Notes under the pieces: model-generated
What the model was told of the DNA's origin: nothing
The model's input: the letters and a program-made list of their open reading frames with translations, nothing else
The model's database searches: none
Assembly: GCA_021613535.1 (NCBI GenBank)
Contig: CP075494.1
Location: forward strand, 11,160,001 to 11,224,000
Source of the DNA: Adineta vaga
Taxonomy: Eukaryota; Rotifera
DNA: 64,000 bases
Direction of reading: 5' to 3'
Translations under genes and position numbers: made by a program
Part shown: piece after piece, positions 24,793-49,620 of the stretch
How the letters are laid out: every line of letters starts with the position of its first letter
Numbering within the stretch: the first letter of the stretch is position 1

Positions 24793-26135
24793 TTGAATTG
24801 AATTTTCTTCTAAGTCAAACTAATTAGATCTGATGATATTCTTTCAAAGATAACATTGTTAGTGACAACCGAGACATGTATCGTTTCTTTTTTTTCCTAT
24901 AAAAATTCCGTCGCAAATATCATGTCATAATATCGAGTTGACGAAACGAAATTAATTAGTGTTATTTCATAGACTTCTTGACGTATGTATTTATGCAGTA
25001 GAATACGATGATGGTTGAAAAAAAGAAGAAAATAAAGAATATCTCTTTTTTTTCTCTTCTCTTCTCTTCGCTTCTCTTCTCCTCTCTTCTCTTCCTGCTA
25101 GACTATATATATATAAATGAGTTCTGTCTTCAAGGTTCTTTGTTCTTCCTTTTATATTCTCTCTTCTCTATCTCTCATAGTAATTATTGTCGAAATAAAT
25201 GCATCTGGGTGTCGACATCAACTAAACTATATATCTATAGATACAAATCAAAAATAATTCTAAATCAAACACACATATGTAGAGAGATATGTAATATGTA
25301 TATCGATGAGATCAATATTTCAACCTGAGGTCAAAATAAATGCCGAGAACTACAATATTTTTTTTCAAAATAGTCCTTCTCATGTGATGAGAAATATCAA
25401 AATAATCTTGTATCCTACGAAGAAACTGATGAGTGATTTAAGCAAATAACATCTATCAACAGTAGTACTGGCAAACTTTCTTCACCAGACATGCTTAATT
25501 ATATATCCAATAAAGTTATACAAATGAGTTTTGTGCCTTTGTATAAGACTTGTGTTTATTTTAGTTTGATTTTTCATAGAATATATATATAAATTATGAA
25601 AGAGTGCTTATTCTATTCTTTTTCTTCTTTTACATCAGTCGTTTCTAATGCAAGGAACATGTTTGCCATCCAAATTTTTTCTCTTCTCGTGCTTTGTATT
25701 ATATATAAAAATTGCATATATTTAGATACAAGAAAAAAAAGCTGCTATTATATACATTACATGTTTTCTTTTTATTTTCGAATAGACTGAAGATTTTCTT
25801 CGATCAATTATGAAATGAAAAATACATTTTTGCACTCGAAATATATCGAATCAGGATAATTCAATTAGCAAGCACGTTTTCGAAATAAACTAACTTGTTT
25901 ACCATATGATTTATAGATTAGAGAAATATATATTTATCTATCTTAGTAATGACATAACTAAACCATGATTAATTCATAGATATCACTAGTTGATGTTAAA
26001 AGAAACGTTAGAATGTAATGTCAAAGGTATAGTTTTTTATTGGTTAGGATTGTCAAGCAATTGACGATAAAACCTTGTCGGTTTCATAGCAATGAAGTGA
26101 TTTGAGTCAGACGAAGAAGAAGAAGAAGAAGAAGA
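24793..26135. other. intergenic region between divergent GPCR and PI4KA
   Basis: About 1.3 kb containing a pyrimidine-rich (TCTTC-type) repeat at 25041-25094, AT-rich tracts and, next to PI4KA, a GAA run. Upstream exons of PI4KA could lie here but none is convincing. Confidence 0.45.
25041..25094. repeat. polypyrimidine TTCTC/TCTTC simple repeat
   Basis: Nearly pure pyrimidine tract made of CTCTT-type units on the + strand. Confidence 0.85.

Positions 26136-26136
<1 letters not shown>
26111..26136 (+). repeat. GAA trinucleotide run before the PI4KA start
   Basis: Seven or so GAA units running directly into the ATG of PI4KA, within its 5'UTR. Confidence 0.8.
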
Positions 26137-36557
<10,421 letters not shown>

Positions 36558-37410
36558 GGAAATTCTTCTCCGTCTTTTATTTTTGATTATTGTTGTGGAA
36601 TGTTTGTTTTTTTATTGGAGAAATTTTTCTGTGATTAGAATATCTTTCTTATACTTTTATGCGTGTATCCCTGTGCTATTTTTTAACAGCAGAATTTATT
36701 TATTTTCTATTGACGACAAATAATGGTGCCTTCGTGATTGGTTTTTTTTCGAATGCTAGTCGTTTTTGGTGTGTGTGAGTGTAATTGGAAATTTATTTTG
36801 TGCATATAAGAAAAAGAATAAATGAGAATATTTGTTTGATTATTACAATAATTCTGCATTGTCTTGCTAAGATCACTAATCAAATTGAACATGTGATTAT
36901 CGGCTTTTACGTACGATACTGCATTTATTTGAACCAATTATATGGTCAACAATGAAATATAGCTACTGAAAATAGAATAAACTACTGATTTTCATTATCT
37001 TTGCAGGAGACAACATTTGAATAGATCATTGAAACGAATATTTCTTATACAAAGAAGGAAAGTTGAAGCAAGATTTAGAATTCATTCCTAAACATTCTGT
37101 CCGGACAAAAAGAAAAAGAAGCAACACACATAAACACATAAAAAGCCACAACACATGATTTGGTTTTTATATGGAGCATGTTCTAGATGCCCAAACACAC
37201 TCGGTAACAGTACAAAAGAAAAGAGACGAAAAGAAGATAATTCACAAATGAAACATGTACATTTCCATTAACAACTAATTAGCTTGATTGAGACAATTGC
37301 TAGGTGGTTTTTTTTCTTCTTAATTTGAAAATGAACAATAGACACAAATAAATAACGGATATACACACGCACAGAGAAGAAGGCAAAAGAAAGAAAAATG
37401 TCATGTTCGT
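36558..37410. other. intergenic region between convergent PI4KA and ARL3
   Basis: Both 3'UTRs; A- and T-rich. No gene recognised. Confidence 0.45.
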
Positions 37411-38292
<882 letters not shown>

Positions 38293-38920
38293 GACGAGCA
38301 AAAACTCGAAATTTTAGTTGTATAGATCTTAAAAATTGAGAATAGAATAGATTGAAATACAAGTCGGAAGTTAATAACAATGAACAAGTGAAGATTTTTG
38401 CTAAGGTAAAGAAAGAATAATATAGATTATTGGTTAATAGACGGAAGAATAAGAATGACGACGACACACTATATAATGACGATGTCAGGCAAGTTCATAG
38501 TAGATATGGTATCTAAGGAACCTTCACGTTGTCAAGCGATTGATATAAACAAATCAATTTGAATTAAATCTTTAGAAATTCTCTTTTCATCTCTTTCAAT
38601 TATTTTATGATTTAAAATTTATTTCAATGATCGATATTTAACTCCCTCTAGCGAACGATCAGAACACATGTATGTCTATATGAGTGATGTTGGCATGATC
38701 TGATCTCATTATATTTACTATTGAAGAGGAGAAGAGCCTAGATTCTATTTTCATTTTTTTTCTCCTATTCAACAATCAAATTTGATTGAATATCGAACTC
38801 TGAAATACTTATTATGTAACTACTTCAAAATAATGATCATTTTATTTCAATCATTTTCTATTATATAAGAGATAACCGATAGTTATTTGCGAAAAGAATC
38901 ATTCATTCTGTATATATATT
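38293..38920. other. intergenic region, ARL3 5' flank / methyltransferase 3' flank
   Basis: No gene recognised; AT-rich. Confidence 0.4.
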
Positions 38921-39754
38921 TCATTTTGGTTTGCTTGCTTTTATGGCATATATTATTGGTATTTTTCCTTCTAATCCTTTGATTTGATAGCGTTTATCAG
39001 CAATCTTTACAGAATTAATCAATGAATCATATGGTGAATAATCAAATTCTTTAACTATTTCAATCTGTAGTCCATTTTGTAAAAGTGCTTGGATGACATC
39101 GCTAAGTGGATGACACCATTCCATACTTTGATTTTGAATTGGAGCAGTTCGATCTGCATAAGTACCTTGACAATCATTGACAATAGGTTCATGATTAAAA
39201 TAAGAATTTTCAATACGTGTATATGCTGCATCAAACATATCAAGAATTGGATGAAATTCGATCATAATCAAACTTCCACCTGGTTTTAAACAACTAGAAA
39301 CAATATGAGCCCATTGAATGATATCTGGTAACCAATTTATTGTTCCATACGAAGCAAAAACAATATCGAAGAGATTTTCCGATTGTTGTAATTCTAAATG
39401 ATGAGGTAAATCATAGATATTACAACAGATAAACTTGGTTGATGTAGACAGATTGGTAAGATTTGCTAATTCTTCCGCTTTTGCAATTGCTTTTTCAGAA
39501 AAATCGACTCCAATAATTTGTTTTACACCACGTCGAGCTAGTGAAAGTGTGTCAAGTCCAAAGTGACATTGTAAATGAATAATACGTTTTTCTTGTATAT
39601 CTCCAAGTAGATCAATTTCAATTGAATTTAATGAATCATTTCCATGTAGAAATCCATTTACATCATACATAGATGAGTTAACATGATAATCAACTTTGTC
39701 ATTCCATAAACATTTATTTATAGTAGTAAACTCCGATGAAAGATTGCTATTCAT
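38921..39754 (-). CDS. class I SAM-dependent methyltransferase, bacterial-like, intronless
   Basis: A 277-residue frame in one exon. Motif I is HLQCHFGLDTLSLARRGV, followed by IIGVDFSEKAIAKAEELA (the acidic residue that holds the SAM ribose). Further motifs: CCNIYDLPHHL, FDIVFASYGTINWLPDI (motif II/IV area), SCLKPGGSLIMIEFHPILDM (post-motif). This is the Methyltransf_11/25 fold. The HLQCHFGLDTLSLARxG block with a YGxxxWLPDxxxWA block is the form I associate with bacterial proteins of unspecified substrate. No intron, unlike almost every conserved gene around it. Bdelloids are known for many acquired genes, so horizontal origin is plausible but untested. The substrate cannot be inferred. Confidence 0.82.
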   Translation of the reverse strand: MNSNLSSEFTTINKCLWNDKVDYHVNSSMYDVNGFLHGNDSLNSIEIDLLGDIQEKRIIHLQCHFGLDTLSLARRGVKQIIGVDFSEKAIAKAEELANLTNLSTSTKFICCNIYDLPHHLELQQSENLFDIVFASYGTINWLPDIIQWAHIVSSCLKPGGSLIMIEFHPILDMFDAAYTRIENSYFNHEPIVNDCQGTYADRTAPIQNQSMEWCHPLSDVIQALLQNGLQIEIVKEFDYSPYDSLINSVKIADKRYQIKGLEGKIPIIYAIKASKPK

Positions 39755-41283
39755 TTCGTTTTACCTGTTATCACTGTATACTAGATGTAAAATCAAGTGT
39801 AAATGAAAACTATTTAGTGTTTTTGCTTATCATCGAAGAATATGTGACGAATGATTATGCAATAACATTGTGCTCAGACAATATTGAACAAATGAACTTC
39901 GCCTTTCTCTCTCTACTCATTTTTATACTTCATAGTCGAAATTGATTGTAATCAACGAATGAAAGCGTAGAACGAAAATACAAATATTTTCTTGTCTACA
40001 AGAGTGAGAAGCACATTCAGTACAATCTCAAATACGTAGGTGGGTAGTATTACAAAGTTCAATCGATATTTGACTTGCATGAATGAAAAGTTCAATCATT
40101 GTTGACATATACATCTTACTGTGCATTAGCGACATCTACATTTGTTATTCTGAAATATCAATGTAATCTTCTACCAATAGAAAATTGTTAAAAACAATAT
40201 AATTGTAGATGCTTGTACTATTACTCAGTACAGTACAGTAAGAGTGTATGTCATTCACATCATCACCTTTTCATCAGCTCAAGAAGAAGTCTGTATATCT
40301 TCAAATGTTCTGATCGTTCATTCTTCGATCCGATTCGATAGTTTCTTCTTTTCTATCTGTCACAGTCAGATCAATAATCTACGTTTCCTTTTTTTGCTTG
40401 CCTCGTCCTCGATCATCAAAACTCGTCTTAACAGATAATATTGGAGGTCACTTATTTTTTTCTTCTTCTTCTTCTTCTATCTGTTCTTATAAACACTTGT
40501 CAATTGTTTATTATCTTTTCATGCAAATTAATCTCTATTAGAAATAGAAAAATATTGAGAATATATGTTTCGAATAAGGTCAAGGTTTCTCTTTTCGTCG
40601 AGACGCATACACATTAAATTCTCCAAAGTATACACAGCTCGATTTTCTTCTCTTTCAAAGCATGTATTCGTTAGTAGAGACAATCCAAAGCATTATATCA
40701 TATCATTTCTCTGCGTATGTATGATATCCATTTTCGAAACAAAAATTCTTCGTACATCAGATTTCTTTTTTTCTTTCCTCATCCTTTCCTTCATCTCATA
40801 CAATAACAACTGTTACTCAAATGTCTGAAGTTTCATTCGTTTGTTTTTTATCATCATAGAAGCCAAAGAAAAGAATGGAATCGAAGCAAAGTTAAATCTT
40901 TCATTCATTTGTTCTCTTTTTTTTCTAGATCTTCAATCATGAAGAAGATCATTCCTCGAAATCGACTAATCTGATGCTATTCATTGATTATTTTTCGAAC
41001 ATTTAATCGTTCGACAACGAAAATAAACAGGTAAATCTTATTCTCTCATTGTCTTTCTCTTGTCAGTCGTAATTGATTAATCAAGTGAATAATGACCTGT
41101 AGAAGAACGGGAAAGAGAAAATTGTTCTTTCCTCCTCTTTGACTTTTTTATACATACGATACGAAAGAAAATGTGACGGGGTGTAAACTGAACATATCGA
41201 ACATTTTTCATATGCATACGTTTTATGAAGAATCGAACATTTGTATCGACACATAAAAAGTAAAAAGAAAAAAAAAGACAGGA
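39755..41283. other. intergenic region upstream of the Src-family kinase
   Basis: About 1.5 kb between the divergent methyltransferase and Src genes. Contains a CTT run at about 40460-40478 and AT-rich sequence. No gene recognised; 5'UTR exons of the kinase may lie here. Confidence 0.4.
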
Positions 41284-44205
<2,922 letters not shown>

Positions 44206-44549
44206 CAAGCATTTGTTTACGAAAAAAAACGGCGTTCTTTTTCTTTTCTCTCCTGTTTATTTGTGTGTGATATTTCTATTTTCTTCTGATAATTTTCATT
44301 CTCATCTTGTCTCAACTCTGTATTATGGTGCTGGATAATGGCGCTCTTGAACATCTCACATAGTTCTTTTACTTTTCTTCTCATGTTCTTCTTTTTCTTT
44401 TTAAATTGATACTATCACTTAATTAACAATTGGTTTCTAGAATGTGAATAATTGTTTAAAAACAAAAAAACGAGCTATTTATGTGCCTTGATACAAATTG
44501 TAGAAAAAATAATTGTTTATGAATTTTTCTTCTCTTTTTTTCCAGATCA
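44206..44549. other. Src-TIMM23 intercistronic gap
   Basis: 344 nt, T- and A-rich. A strong pyrimidine tract ending in CCAG lies 4 nt before the TIMM23 ATG and looks like a splice or trans-splice acceptor. Confidence 0.45.
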
Positions 44550-45442
44550 ATGGATTTCAATAGTTCAAAAGATCAACAACAGAAACGCGGATTTAGTCTC
44601 TTTGGAAACTATAATTTAAATGAAGGAGTCGGTGATATTCCTGGTAGGTTTAAAGGGATTGACATGAATTGATGATGAATTTTGATTTTATTAGTTCATT
44701 CGAGTGCCGGTACAAATGCTTTATCACCTTTTTTGAATTTTGATCCACAAGTATTAAATCCCGTATGTACTTAGTCTCAGTAAAAACAAGATAAATGAGA
44801 AAGTATACGTTTTTAAGGGTGGTTCACAATTTATCTTGCCTGAAGGACAAAAAGAAAAACGTGGTCGATTGGAATTGATGTTTTTTACCATTGGTGGTTC
44901 TGTTATTGCTGGTTTGTTGAATCTAAAATCAAAATTAAAAAAATACATTTACTAAGATATCTTTTTCTAGGAAGTGTCATTGGCAGTGCATCGGGATTAT
45001 ATCGTGGTATACGTGAAACAAAAGATTTAGCTGGACCAGTACGAACTTCAACGTAAGTTTATCATATAGAATTGGTAACTTTATTATTGTTTATTTCTAA
45101 ATTTATTTAGAATTATAAACTATGTCGCTCGACAAGGCGCTACTACTGCTTCAGCGATGGGTTCAATAGGTAGAATAGAATGTTAATGGTCATACATTTT
45201 ACATGTTCATTCGATTTGATTTCTTTTTAGCATTGATCTACAGTTTAGTCGGTACCGGTTTAAGTTGGGTACGTGATGTTGATGATGAATTGAATACTGT
45301 GGCAAGTGCTGGTCTCACTGGTCTTCTTTATCGATCGACTTCTGGTTGGAAAGGGGCTTTGCGAGGAAGTCTCTATGGTTTAGGCATATCTTCCCTATAT
45401 GTGCTTGTTGCCTCCAAAGAACGTCTTCATCCATATGCGTAG
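44550..45442 (+). CDS. TIMM23: mitochondrial import inner membrane translocase subunit TIM23
   Basis: TIM23 forms the inner-membrane presequence translocase with TIM17 and TIM50. The polar N-terminus (MDFNSSKDQQQKRGFSLFGN, then LNPGGSQFILPEGQ, matching the family's YI/FILP motif) faces the intermembrane space. The C-terminal half has four hydrophobic spans with glycine motifs: LMFFTIGGSVIAGSVIGSAS, ATTASAMGSIALIYSLVGTG, ASAGLTGLLYRST, GALRGSLYGLGISSLYVL. The GLYRGIRET segment after span 1 is also conserved. About 200 residues in six exons. Start chosen at the first ATG after the acceptor-like CCAG. The next gene begins only about 137 nt after its stop. Confidence 0.93.
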
Positions 45443-45579
45443 ATCATGTGTTCTGTTTTTTTCTTTGTTCTTCTTGTTGTCATTGATTGTACTCCTAATA
45501 AGGATTGAAATACACATCAACACTACCCTATAGAACATATTTTTTGTGAGATGTCTGTTTTCTTTTTGTAGAAAAAAGA
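45443..45579 (+). promoter_or_regulatory. short TIMM23-QOR gap with acceptor-like site
   Basis: 137 nt between the TIMM23 stop and the next start codon. A T-rich tract ending TTTTTGTAG lies 9 nt before the ATG. No AATAAA was seen. The arrangement suits either a very short promoter or a trans-spliced downstream cistron. Confidence 0.35.
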
Positions 45580-47085
45580 ATGGCAGTACCGGAAAGAATG
45601 CGGGCTGTTCTTTTGAAAGGTTTTGGTGATCGCGGTAGGTATTTGTGTGAATTGATTTACATATTCATTTTTACTTTTTGTTATTTTTATTTTTATCCTT
45701 AGATAATTTGTATATTGGTGAAACAGATGTACCGAAAATGAAAGTATAGAGTATTTTATTGCTGATAAAAATGATTGATTGAAAAAATAAAGAGATTTTG
45801 TTTAGAATGATGAGGTTCTTGTACAAGTTCATGCATTCGGTATAAATCGAGCAGATATTATGCAACGTAAAGGTCAATATTCATCACTATTTAATGCCAC
45901 AGATATTATGGGATTGGAAGCATCAGGAGAGATTGTTGATGTTGGTGATCAAGCCAAAGATAAATGGAAGATTGGTGATAAAGTATGAATTTATACAGTC
46001 GACTAATAGGGATCTTATGAATTGTCTTGTTAGGTAATGGTCTTAGTCTTCAGTGGTGGCTATGCAGAGTATGTTGTTGCACAAATGAATTGTACGATGA
46101 AAATTCCTAAAGGAATTTCAATAATTGAAGCTGCTGGTTTGTGTTTTACATTGTAGTTTCAAAACATTAAATTGTATTTTGTAGGTATTCCAGAAACATT
46201 TCTTACCGCCTATCAAGGTTTAAAATTGATTGGAAATATAAAAAAAGGTGATCTTGTTCTTATTCATGCTGGTGCAAGGTAAATACATATTCGAACATCA
46301 AGAAATGTCTGTACTTTTAACTTTCTTTTTTTTGAATATTCTAGTGGAGTTGGTACTGCTGCTATTCAACTTGCGAAATTTTTCGGTGCTAAAGTAGCAG
46401 CAACAGCTGGAAGTAATGAAAAAGTTGCCTATTGTAAAAAACTCGGTGCTGACAAACGAATTAATTATACACATGGACCTTGGTAATCGATCACTTACTT
46501 TTTATCTTTCCATTCATCGTAGAACTATTTAGGACGAATACAATACTCGAATTTGCTCGAGGATTGAACAAACATGGTATGATTTTTGTGTGTTCTATGC
46601 TTATTTGCATGTGATCTATAAAATATTAATGGCTGCATCCCATCGGAATGTGTTCTGTTATTGTTTGATAACAAATAATTAACTTCGAGTACGTCAATTG
46701 TATTCGTTTAGGTTATGATATTGTATATGACAATGTTGGCAAAGATTATGTGCAAGCAAATCAAGATGTTCTCGGCATTGATTCACGTTGGATTGTTCAT
46801 AGTCATTTAAGTGGACCTGAAGCCGAGAATTTATCGTTTGCAACAATAATAAAGAAACGTATTTCATTGTATGGTACTGTTTTACGAGCTCGATCTATTG
46901 ATTATAAAACAAATCTTATCAAACAATTCGAAGAGGAAATTATGAATGGTTTTGTCGATGGTAGACTTAAAGTTATCATTGATAAAACTTGGCCAATAGA
47001 GCAAGTTGTCGAAGCTCATAAATATATGGAAAATAATTTAACCATGGGTAAACTAGTGGTGACAATTGTAGAAGATAGAAAATAA
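45580..47085 (+). CDS. TP53I3: TP53I3/PIG3-like quinone oxidoreductase (zinc-free MDR family)
   Basis: NADPH-dependent quinone oxidoreductase of the zeta-crystallin/PIG3 group. Starts [20 protein letters not shown]. Landmarks: [18 protein letters not shown] (the PIG3-type NRADxxQRxG block), [50 protein letters not shown], and the nucleotide-binding [20 protein letters not shown]. Then [13 protein letters not shown], and near the end [19 protein letters not shown]. No catalytic zinc ligands are present, as in the family. About eight exons, with a possible AATAAA at about 47180. The dinucleotide-binding loop reads AGASGVG, an active-looking form. Convergent with the ART-TPR gene: only about 108 nt separate the stop codons. 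Confidence 0.93.
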
Positions 47086-47193
47086 ATCTCCATTACTATT
47101 TTTATTTAGCGAAGCTGATTTGTTTTATATATAGATTACTCGTAAAAAAATGTCTTGATCTTTTTCTATTACGAAAGTAGAAATAAATAATAA

Positions 47194-49620
47194 TTATAGT
47201 TTTTTTTTAATATTTTCAAGTTGATTTCTATACATTTGAAGATGAGGATGATTTGATGGTAATGATTGTTGTGCAACTGAAATAGCTTGTTCATAGAATA
47301 AACACGCTTTCGTGTAGTCATTCGCTTTCTCATATAATACAGCCATGTTATTGTAAGACAGTGCTAAATTGGGATGATTCGAAGGAAGTGATTGTTCTCG
47401 AATCGTAAGCGCCTTTTTATGAGACAAAAGTGCGTTTGAATAGTCACCCATGTTGTCATATACTGTACCGATATTGTTGTAAGATGATGCTAAATCAGGA
47501 TGATTAGAAGGAAGTGATTGTTGTTGAATTGCAAGAGCTTTTTCGTAGGAATTAAGTGCTTTTGAATAATCACCTAAATTGTGAAATACATTGCCAATGT
47601 TATTATAGGATGAAGCTAAACTAGGATGATTAGGAGGAAGCATTTTCCCACTAATTTCAAGTGCTTCTTCGAAGTAAGAGAGTGCTTTTACATATTCTCC
47701 AGTTATACCGTACAATGTACCTATATTATCATAGATAGCAGCCATATCAGGATGATTAGAAGGTAAAGATTGTTGTCGAATGAATAAAGTTTTTTCATAG
47801 TATAAAAGTGCTTTCAAATAATCGCCCATTCTTTGATAGACAGCACCCATATTGTTATATACTTTGGCTAAACTAGGATGATTCGGAGGAAGTAATTGTT
47901 GTTGAATCTCAAGATCTTTTTCGTAATATGAAAGTGCTTTTGAATAGTCACCCATACTATAGTGCACATTACCGATATTGTTGTAGGATGATGATACATC
48001 TGGATGATCAGTAGGAAGTGCCTGTTGTTGAATAGCAAGTGCCGTTTCATGCGATAAAACTGCTTCTGAATAATTGCTCATATTTCGTTTTACGGTAACG
48101 ATATTGTTGTAAATTCTAGCTAATTCAGGATGACCAGAAGGATGCGTTTTTTGATAGATGGTAAGTGCTTTTTCATAGAATACTAATGCTTCAGAATATT
48201 TTCCTTGCTTACATTTAATTGAGCCAAGTTGACCATAAATAGGTGCCCTAGTATTTTCATTTGATGATTGATTGAGTAAGATTTCGTAGATTTCTGCGGC
48301 CTTATCAAATTGACCCATATCATCTAGTACCAAACCTAATCTGTACCAACCTGTTGCTTTTGGAAAGCTCTCTTGTCGAATTTGTTCCGTAAGTACACAT
48401 AAATCTTGATCTTGATCACTGGTAAGTGCCAAGTTAACTTTATACAGGTGCTTGTTAGCACGTATCGATTGAATTTTATGAATACGAAAGACAGTGTGCA
48501 TAGAAAATAACACTTCATTTTCTTTCTGAATGGTACTGATTTTTCTAATAGAAGCAAATGGTGTTGTTGATTGACTTGGATCAATCTTTATAATAAAAAG
48601 AATCCCAAAGAGGTCTGGATTTCTAACTGTATTTCGAGCAAAACGAAATGAAACTTGTCGATTTTTGCTAGTAGATAAGAAATTATTGAATGACATTAAC
48701 CCACCTTTAAATTCGATCATTTGATCGAATTCCTTCTTTGATAAACCTTGACCACGATAAACCGTAAAAGCTTTACCAGCCGAACGGCTAGTATATTGTT
48801 CTTGATATAATTGTTCGATATGTCTATGAAGATCATTAATAAAAAAGCCCATTCGTATGATAATATCTCCATTCATTAGACGTAAAGCACGATTGAGCAT
48901 CGGATATAAAAAACATTCATGCGTGTACCACCCGATGGGAGTTTTCGTATGATAATTGAGTTCTAATTGCTCAATATTATATAATTCTCTATTATTTTCA
49001 GCAAAGACATCACGACAATAATCAATATATTCTTTAATATGTTTTTCTTCGAATGTAATCGTTAGTAAGATTTCTTTTAAAATTTGTGTATACATAAAAG
49101 ATGGATCGAGTTGATTCAAATTTTTATTAGGTATGACGAAGCTGATTGATGAGGCATTTTGTTCACATTGTTGTGCTGTTTTTTTGAGAGCATCACAAAT
49201 ACGTTTAATATCTGTAAAGATACCTTTTATTTTAGGCCATTTTTTGATCCACCGACTATGACGCGTTTTATTACTACAAAAGATAAAGATCGAATCAATT
49301 TGCGACATATCATGTACACGAAGTACAATATTTTGTCCCAGTGATCCTGAAACGATCAGACATGCCTTCGTATTGGTAATACCTTGAATGAATTCAATGC
49401 ATTGATCATCATCTACGAATGTATGGATGCTGTGAACAACAAGTCGAAGTTGTGTAATTGTGTGTTGACAATCTTCATTATTTTCGTCAATATTATTATC
49501 TAACCAAATAAGAAGGATATTTTGTACATTCGGAATACTGATACGTCGACATTCATCATCTCTTCGACGATTGATAGTTATCTGTTCTTTCTTCTTATTG
49601 TCTGATGGACCACTTCCCAT
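47194..49620 (-). CDS. arginine-type ADP-ribosyltransferase with kinesin-light-chain-like TPRs
   Basis: Single exon, 808 residues. It starts MGSGPSDNKKKEQ, a possible N-myristoylation signal (Gly2, Ser6). Residues about 30-145 form a conserved-looking alpha/beta region (NILLIWLDNNIDENNEDCQ, ACLIVSGSLGQNIVLRVHD, IDSIFIFC) that I cannot name. Residues about 160-400 are an ADP-ribosyltransferase domain: FTVYRGQ supplies the R of R-S-E, MSFNNFLSTS the S, and KENEVLFSMHTVFRI the ExE that marks arginine-specific mono-ARTs. From about 420 on there is one TPR-like unit and then eight 42-residue units of the kinesin-light-chain type with recurring SYNNIGxVYxxMGDYxKAL and LPxNHP. Known bdelloid genomes hold many genes of this build; their targets are unknown. 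A degraded paralogue lies at 17.7 kb. The arrangement suggests TPR-guided ADP-ribosylation near a membrane (inference). Confidence 0.9.
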   Translation of the reverse strand: MGSGPSDNKKKEQITINRRRDDECRRISIPNVQNILLIWLDNNIDENNEDCQHTITQLRLVVHSIHTFVDDDQCIEFIQGITNTKACLIVSGSLGQNIVLRVHDMSQIDSIFIFCSNKTRHSRWIKKWPKIKGIFTDIKRICDALKKTAQQCEQNASSISFVIPNKNLNQLDPSFMYTQILKEILLTITFEEKHIKEYIDYCRDVFAENNRELYNIEQLELNYHTKTPIGWYTHECFLYPMLNRALRLMNGDIIIRMGFFINDLHRHIEQLYQEQYTSRSAGKAFTVYRGQGLSKKEFDQMIEFKGGLMSFNNFLSTSKNRQVSFRFARNTVRNPDLFGILFIIKIDPSQSTTPFASIRKISTIQKENEVLFSMHTVFRIHKIQSIRANKHLYKVNLALTSDQDQDLCVLTEQIRQESFPKATGWYRLGLVLDDMGQFDKAAEIYEILLNQSSNENTRAPIYGQLGSIKCKQGKYSEALVFYEKALTIYQKTHPSGHPELARIYNNIVTVKRNMSNYSEAVLSHETALAIQQQALPTDHPDVSSSYNNIGNVHYSMGDYSKALSYYEKDLEIQQQLLPPNHPSLAKVYNNMGAVYQRMGDYLKALLYYEKTLFIRQQSLPSNHPDMAAIYDNIGTLYGITGEYVKALSYFEEALEISGKMLPPNHPSLASSYNNIGNVFHNLGDYSKALNSYEKALAIQQQSLPSNHPDLASSYNNIGTVYDNMGDYSNALLSHKKALTIREQSLPSNHPNLALSYNNMAVLYEKANDYTKACLFYEQAISVAQQSLPSNHPHLQMYRNQLENIKKKL
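47230..48250 (-). repeat. eight tandem 126-bp units encoding TPRs
   Basis: Within the ART-TPR gene the TPR coding sequence repeats every 42 codons. Several units are similar at DNA level (the phrase encoding LPSNHP recurs four times), so unequal exchange could change the copy number. Confidence 0.8.
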
